Assembly: GCA_947561715.1 (NCBI GenBank)
Contig: OX387201.1
Coordinates: 21,776,001 to 21,840,000, forward strand
DNA length: 64,000 nt
Reading direction: 5' to 3'
From: Ascidia mentula
Lineage: Eukaryota > Chordata > Ascidiacea > Phlebobranchia > Ascidiidae
Positions 57,722-64,000 of this stretch are shown piece by piece. Numbering within the stretch: the first letter of the stretch is position 1; each line of letters starts with the position of its first letter. Position numbers and translations under genes: made by a program. The notes below the pieces were generated by a model. That model searched no databases and was not told the origin of the DNA. It saw nothing but the letters and a program-made list of their open reading frames with translations.

Positions 57722-57757
57722 TTAAAGGCTTTGAAGTTGTTTTTTAACGTGTTTCAC

Positions 57758-57763
57758 AATAAA
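57758..57763 (+). terminator. Polyadenylation signal of protease F
   Basis: AATAAA about 40 bp after the stop codon. Confidence 0.5.
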
Positions 57764-58168
57764 GTCGAGACTTTTGACGAACAAAATATTCACAAAGATC
57801 ATGACCAGTATTTAAGTTGTCGATTTCTTTCCTTGCTGTTGTTATTCTGTGCCGCTTAACAAAATACGCATCAGAGTTATTTTGTCCTCGTGTAATTGTT
57901 GATAAGAAAGTCAAATCAACAGAAATCTGAAAATACAATGAAGTGAAATTTGTTGTTTTAGCTTGTTTTACAAACCCTTTAAAATAACATATCATCTTAA
58001 AAGTTGACTGTAGTTCAATTTGTTTTTGTATTATGTCAATCGTTTGCTCTTAAAAACAAAAAAATACTACACATTTTTAATTTTATGGTTGAATTACTCT
58101 CAGTGCATACATACTGTATAACTTTACAAGTGTAAAAGCATAATTTGCCCATAGAAATCGTAGGCAAT
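57764..58168. other. Intergenic stretch between protease F and ribosomal protein S7
   Basis: No supported gene. Confidence 0.4.
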
Positions 58169-58198
58169 CCTCTTTTACAGTCGCCGTGTCGGCTCCAG
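58169..58198 (+). promoter_or_regulatory. rps7: Likely 5' TOP leader exon of ribosomal protein S7
   Basis: The sequence CCTCTTTTACAGTCGCCGTG ends at CCAG|GTGGGT. A pyrimidine-rich start is the 5' TOP signature that puts ribosomal protein mRNAs under growth-dependent translation. It would splice to 58434, seven bases before the ATG. Inferred, not proven. Confidence 0.45.
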
Positions 58199-58440
58199 GT
58201 GGGTTTTTGACTGTGACTTTATTAATCGTTAAAAATCTTAGAAACTACAGAGTTTAGTTTATGTCGAAGGTATCTGTGCTTATAAAAACATTTACCTTTT
58301 ACACATGTTAGACATTTTGAAACAATATTTGCGTAACGGTAAGTTGTAGAGCTTCAACAAAGTCACGGATCTGTGCAAGAAAACCTTTCACCAAAAGTAG
58401 GGTTGTAAATTTATAAATGTCATGTTGTTGCAGCCTCAAG

Positions 58441-60352
58441 ATGTTCAGTGTGGGAGCAAAGATAATAAAAGCGAACAATGACAGACCAGACGAGTTCGAG
58501 ACTTCCATTTCTCAGGCAATTCTGGAATTAGAAAACAATAGCGATCTGAAGACGCATCTCCGCGAACTTTACATCACCGCTGCAAAGGTTTGTGAATAAA
58601 GTTGTATGTTAAGCTGTAAATTACTAAATTGAATTCATATTATTTTTATTTTCGTGAACATCAGCAAAAATTCAGTACAACTAAAACAAATAATAAAAAC
58701 CTTTGTCGTAATAAGAATCTTTTTAGGAAAAAGAAAAAATGTTTCCATTGACCAAGGTTTTTGTTGTTCTTAACCGGCATTGCTTTGTATTTTCAGCATT
58801 ATTTCAGTAACTTAACTATTGTTGGTACAATTGCTTATTTATTGTTAAAAGTTCTTTTGTACAAAATAAAAGTGAATTGTGCTCGCCTAGTTCACGATGT
58901 TTGACTTGTTCTTGCTGTGAATGTCACCACTCGACAGTTAGTAATAAAAGTATATTATGTGACAGGAGGTTGATATTGGTTCCGGTAAAAAGGCTGTCAT
59001 CATTTTTGTTCCTGTTCCACAATTGAGACAATTCCAGAAAATCCAGGTCCGACTTGTTCGTGAACTTGAGAAGAAATTCAGTGGAAAACACATTGTCTTC
59101 ATTGCCCAGGTAATTTTGTATCTTGCTATATTAATCACTAGAATCTCAAAACACCAGTATTTCTATATCATCTCTTAAGTCAGCCACTGTTCGTTGTTTG
59201 ACGTTCACTCATTGGTGGAGTCTGTAAAATAAGTGTAACAATCTTACTGTAAGGTTTGACATATAATTTCAACCATCCTGTGCACCATTTTATGATTTTG
59301 CAATTTTGTGAATGGTTTGCAGCAGAATTTGATGTATTTCTTTATTTTCAGAGGCGAATTCTTCCCAAGCCCACAAGAAAAACCAGAATTAAGAACAAAC
59401 AGAAGCGTCCGAGAAGGTAATCACATTCACAACAAGCAACTTTGCCATTAGTTATTTTATTACATTGATATCTTGCTTGCTTCAGCAATATAACATATAA
59501 TAAGTTGCATCTATGTAAGCCATGTCACTTAAACTATGATATAGAATATAAACTACAGTTCTCTGGCATAGCGTACACCCTCGACCTTTTCAAAATTTAG
59601 CAATACAATCACATCACATCCTCTAGGCTTACGCCAGTTTAAACTGCAGCAAAAATAAAGGTGCATTTCTTTTCTGATCAAACTCATAAAGTGCTTTACA
59701 TGCAGTTTCATTTGCCTCACAATTACACAACACAAGCAAAAGCACGTTTGTGATGAACATGTGAAAGAAAGATTTTATCAATAGCATTTTAGGCTCGTAA
59801 ACTCCAGATATTTTGCACCCATAGATTTCATCTTTGTGCAGAGAAAATTGACTTCCAAAATTGTCGCGAAAACAATTATTTAAAAACCACATTTGGACCA
59901 TTTTTTTCGGTCGACAATTAATAAGGTCGCTGCCAAGAAAGTTGTGAACTTTGAAGATCCTATGACTAATATATTATGGCATGCAAAAGAATTTGTGAGA
60001 GCATTTTTTATTCGCTGCTTCTGTTGATGTGCAAAACTCTACGTCTATGCTACAGTTGAAATGTTTATGATAAACCTACAATGGAATTCCCAGTTTTAAA
60101 TAGTGTTTTTTTTTTCAATTCGACTTGCGTTTTATCCAAACAAGACAAAAAAAGTTCAACAACTGTGCTGTTGGTCTTGTCCAACTAGCGATTTCCAAAA
60201 TATCTTTCTGATTTTCATTTAAACATTAATTTGTGGTGGTGACATTTGTGTGAAAAGTTATGACAATTTACATGAACATAGAAAATCTCTGCTGAGCATT
60301 TATGTGTGTTTTTGCAGTCGAACTCTGACTACAGTCCATGACAATATCTACA
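58441..60352 (+). pseudogene. rps7: Ribosomal protein S7 (eS7), truncated at about residue 126 of 194
   Basis: Coding exons: 58441-58587 ([13 protein letters not shown]...[10 protein letters not shown]), 58966-59109 ([20 protein letters not shown], later [11 protein letters not shown]), 59352-59416 (RRILPKPTRKTR...KQKRPR) and 60318 onward (SRTLTTVHDNI). Identity with eukaryotic eS7 of the small ribosomal subunit is unmistakable, and the first three exons are undamaged. Within the last exon, homology stops after VHDNI. It is followed by A/T-rich repeat sequence (CATCTGCAACATTAAAAACA) and an in-frame stop. The final third of the protein is not found up to the window end. Either a mobile element or rearrangement has cut the gene, this is a partial duplicate, or the assembly is misjoined here. 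Confidence 0.85.
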
Positions 60353-60410
60353 TCTGCAACATTAAAAACATTTTACATCTACAATATTAAGAACATTTTA
60401 CAGGAAGCAA
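60345..60410 (+). repeat. Short repeat abutting the S7 break
   Basis: Two tandem variants of ACATCTACAATATTAAGAAC/ATTTT. A related sequence occurs at about 25070-25100 (TTTACATCTACAACATTAAA). Confidence 0.5.
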
Positions 60411-60469
60411 TGTGTTTATTTACAGTTGAACGCAGTAAGAACTGTGAACGCAGTTTAAATTGGTCAACA

Positions 60470-60560
60470 ACCTGTTTTCACTACACCGGGATTTGAACCC
60501 ATGATATCCTGATCATGAACACCGATCAGGTTTTCTTCTTGGTTTAATTGTTTTGACACC
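60470..60560 (-). repeat. tRNA-derived SINE copy, minus strand
   Basis: Reverse complement contains AAAACCTGATCGG and ATGGGTTCAAATCCCGGTGT, matching the copies near 9.96 and 27.05 kb. Confidence 0.5.
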
Positions 60561-61019
60561 ACAAGCGAAGTTGGCGAAATCTGTTCGTGCCTTCGGTTGT
60601 TTGTGTATAACATTTTTTTAATTGTTGCTTTCTAGCCCCAATAAAGTCTCGCCGCCAAAGCTTTGTTTTAACACAATTTATTCACAATTCCACGTAATAA
60701 TCATTTTGAATAACAACTTCATTAACGGTTCGCACTGAAATTTACGTAACCAACGTAACTTGATGTCTTACACCTATCAGCTCATCGGATTAAACATTTC
60801 GTTTAAGAAAAAGGATTGCCACATCACTGCTATTTCGGTTAGGAAAAACACACACACAAAGCATTTGCTTTAAAAAGCCTGGCATTTTATTTGAATAAAC
60901 AAACCATCGACGTCCACAGGGGGAAATAATTTTGCCACAATCCACTGTTTGGTTATCCGGCGACAAAGAAATCGGGATATTTTGACAATTGAAATAATAG
61001 TTCCATACGTTTCATTGGT

Positions 61020-62790
61020 CGGGCCACTTTCTTTCTAACATCTGTTGTAACTTCAAACTATCTACGAAACAAAAACAAACGCGATTCAGGAAATCAGTGA
61101 CGGTTGCTGTCTGATGCCAAACTTATTCATCAGCATTATATATTCAATTCAACAGGGTTTAAACATTTGGGCATCATTCCAAATGTCTTTTAATGCAATG
61201 AACAAACTATCAGCTAACTTTTTACTCTTCTGGCGTTAATTTTTATGCAAACCATGTTAAAAGTAAACTGCACACGTTATTAGTTGTGTCATAAGCTCAA
61301 TAGCATACCCTTGTAAATGTGATGTTAAAAACCACGCCTCCAGTGGTGTGTGTTGGGTCATTCTATGCGCTTGTGGCGTTTTCAGTCTTTTCACTACAAT
61401 TTAATTTAACAGTATTGCGCTTTTCAGAGCAAATTGTAATGCCCTAAACCACTGATCCAGTGACAATTTACAGTACGATACATTTACAAACTATAGTGAG
61501 AAGTCTGAATATTTTGACAATTGAAATGATAATTACACCCGCTTCATTGGTTGGGTTGTGAAGTGACTAAATGTGAAATAATGTAAAAAAATATGTTCTC
61601 CTGTCAACTTTCGGGGAAATGCCAACAGTTTCCCTTCTAACATATGTTGTAACTTGAACTTTTCCGGAATTAAAACCAAACGCGATTCAGGAAATCATCG
61701 GCGGTTGGCTGACTTGTGCAATATCTCCAATGTATTTTAAGCAGCAAAACCTGTTTCCCAATGTTAACTGAAAAGTGCAAGTTTATGTTATCGCGCAAAT
61801 TATTTTCCCCAGGTCTGGGGTGCCTGTGTTGCACACTGGCGTTTTGTTATTGCTTATTCTGATTCTATTTGTATCGGTTGCCACGCAAACTGCTTATGTG
61901 AAAAGGAATAAAGTTAATAAAAAATAAAATTTAGGCATTGCCTGCCTTGTGTCTTCATTTCGGCACTTGGTAAGAAAAATTGTATGTGCAAATTGAAGAT
62001 TGATTAGTTACCAGAAGGGGGACTGCCAAATTCTAACCCCAAGGATCAGGTTTAAGAACAATAAACTCTAAAGTGAAGTTCACCTAGGAACTCTGTATCT
62101 AACCTAAACGCTACCATGGAAAGGTGACGACTTTACTTTGACACACGATGCCTCTATTTGGGGTCAGGCATTTGCTGGTTAGGGGAATTGCCTTGTTAGG
62201 GACAACTTGAATATAATCTATGCAGATAACAGAACAGTGTTTAGACATCATTCAATCCATGTTCTTTGCCTTCTCCCCTTGTTTGCGTGTCTGAGGAAGC
62301 GACAATATTTGCACGCACAGTAAAAAAGCACCTTTTTTGCATTGCAAGCAGCAGATGACTGCTGGTACTTTGCAGCTAGGGGGAAATTGTGTGTTAACGA
62401 AATTTGAGTTGTAATGTTGAGGGATTAGGCTACATAATTTCTTTGGTTATAACGTATACGGGCTTTGGTTTAGTTAATCACCACAACCACAGCAGACGAA
62501 CCTCATTGCAACACGCAACAACACGTGGGAACAATGACTTGTGTTATCTTTGTTGTGACAAAACAATAAAACTACACATAGACGTCACACGTGGGAAGAT
62601 GGCGGTGACGATGGTGCTGCAATGAATAAGTGACTCCAGGTTTAAACAAAGGACACATAGCGCTATAAAGCTACGTCGGTTATGTGAGTTGATATGGCGT
62701 GTTTATCCTTATCTTCATATTAACTATAAAGCGGACACCGAACATATTTCGAACAGTTTATATTTGATGACAATTTAAAATGACAAAACG
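61020..62790 (+). repeat. Long dispersed repeat, right copy
   Basis: Collinear with 30340-32160, with small insertions and deletions. Contains MITE copy 10 at the matching place, showing that the MITE was present before the two copies separated. Confidence 0.8.
62505..62623 (+). repeat. CRE/E-box MITE, copy 10
   Basis: 119 bp, ATTGCAACAC at the left and TGCTGCAAT at the right; GACGTCACACGTGGGAAGAT intact. Confidence 0.8.
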
Positions 62791-62799
62791 ACCGAAAAC

Positions 62800-63552
62800 C
62801 TGAAGGTTACTCCAGCGTCTCACTGCCCACACTCTCACATTTCCCATCTCTTTTCATTGCTGAAATACTTTTGTGTTTATGTTTATGTGTACCTTGGCTA
62901 CAGAAAAAAGTGACTGATGCAGTCAGATTGTAAAACAGTCGGTCATTGAGTGCTGTAGGAACACTGTACCGTGCCGGCTTACGCTGCTAACTGCTAACTT
63001 TTCACAGAAATTTCTCTTTAAAAGAACTCACTGTTTGAAATAAAAAGTTATTTTCCAGGCAACATTCTCTAGACTCACCGGGTCCTGCATGTGATTTCAC
63101 AAATTTTAAAAGTAAACGCTTGACATAATCTGTTGCGTATACGTTTATTATTATTCAAAACGAAAGGATGTGGCAGAATATACTGTTATTTTGTATATTG
63201 AAGTTACTACTGTACAAATCACATATACCTTCAAAGCGAAGCAAAAGTACATGAATATAGGAAATAATATTTTCGGGAAAATTATTTGATGAAGCTTTGT
63301 TACCAGAAATAAACATCACAGAATCAAGTGATTAATAAAAAAAAACACTACTAAAAGATGTAAAAAGACTAAAACTTTGACTTTAGGCTGGCTTGTTTTC
63401 ATCCCTGGATTGGACGGGGCCTCCTGTTAAAATTACTAATTTTATCCAAAATTTGTTTCGCAAATTTATATTTGTTTGTTTTTTCCACATTGATGAAATT
63501 TTTAAAACTATTTTCATCAATGCATAAAAGTAACGCGTTACTAGCAAATTAC
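62800..63552. other. Non-coding stretch or 3' part of protease G
   Basis: No further protease exon recognised. If the last G exon does not splice, its frame runs on to a stop at about 63383. Confidence 0.35.
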
Positions 63553-63941
63553 CTTTGATTAAAGGATAGTTTGCGTCAGTGGCAATGTTGCAATGGTTTC
63601 CACCGCGGGCAATTTTCATGAAACCGGAATATTTACCATCATTCCCATCGTGTTCCTCCCAACTGCATCAAAGAAAAAAACTAAATATAATTTTGGAAAT
63701 TTTACAAAACAAGTAATTGCTCCTAAAACTGAGACAATTATATTTTTTATTCAATAAATGTTTCATGTTGAAATATTACTTGTATTGCGTTGATAAGAAT
63801 AATTAACTATATGCCTGTTTTTAATAATCCAATATTTGTTTTGGCCATTTGGATTACTGAAGTCTGTTCCATAACCAACCACCAACACACAATGATGTAT
63901 TGGTTTGTCTGTTTCTTTCCAAGTTTTTTCAAAATAAATAT
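63553..63941 (-). CDS. Protease G: C-terminal exons of a cathepsin-like protease (partial, continues beyond the window)
   Basis: Exons at 63815-63941 and 63553-63662. The first encodes DIYFEKTWKETDKPIHHCVL, VVGYGTDFS and YWIIKN, with catalytic His and Asn. The second completes SWEEHDGNDGKYSGFMKIAR and ends with CNIATDANYPL, the usual cathepsin C-terminus rather than the AxYPVGV ending of A-F. The exon phases match the other copies. The donor after the first exon reads AACAG|GCATAT, a non-standard GC site. The active-site Cys lies outside the window. After YPLIK the frame may splice (GTAATT) or continue. Confidence 0.65.
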
Positions 63942-64000
63942 CTGAAATTAAAGCGAACGTTTTATTGCAAGATATTGTGTGGTATTTGCGGTATATAGTC

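Overview
The window looks like invertebrate chordate DNA, most likely a tunicate of the Ciona type. This is inferred from AT-rich sequence, genes cut into small exons by short GT-AG introns, animal-type ribosomal protein S7, secreted multidomain protease-like genes and many small mobile elements. No prokaryotic operon signals are present. Only gene fragments separated by introns are visible, so gene models were built by hand from splice sites, reading phase and comparison between paralogues inside the window.

Layout. 0.2-5.2 kb (+): a 13-exon gene for a secreted protein with six Cys-rich modules and a trypsin-like domain that lacks catalytic residues. 7.3-9.3 kb (-): papain-like cysteine protease A. 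11.3-13.8 kb (-): a nearly complete Penelope-like retroelement with long inverted repeats. 16.7-17.0 kb: a THAP-domain relic. 18.9-22.0 kb: a DNA transposon with terminal inverted repeats, an 8-bp target duplication, a GAA tract and a 60-bp minisatellite. 23.9-26.3 kb (-): a tentative CUB/ZP-like gene. 27.6-29.6 kb (+): a METTL27-like methyltransferase with lesions. 30.3-32.2 kb: a long repeat, present again at 61.0-62.8 kb. 33.7-51.8 kb: protease B (+), a propeptide-only locus H (-), protease C (-), protease-like D (+) and E (+). 52.9-54.4 kb: a 23-bp minisatellite inside a foldback structure. 55.0-57.7 kb (+): protease F. 58.2-60.35 kb (+): ribosomal protein S7, cut off before its C-terminus. 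63.5-64.0 kb (-): the 3' end of another cathepsin, G.

The main theme is a tandem family of papain-like proteases (A-F) with a near-constant seven-exon structure. They show no recognisable signal peptide, and the usual CGSCW active-site block is replaced by xxxCWIF. Some copies have lost a catalytic residue (B: Asn to Thr; D: Cys to Gly). Others carry single lesions (A: stop; E: stop; F: 2-nt deletion). C is the only copy that reads as intact with a complete triad. Locus H encodes only a perfect ERFNIN propeptide and could be an inhibitor of such proteases.

B, C and E share a compact TATA promoter module. Part of that module resembles a MITE-like repeat with CRE and E-box sites, found about ten times between 31 and 63 kb, often near the protease genes. 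All functional statements are inferences from sequence.
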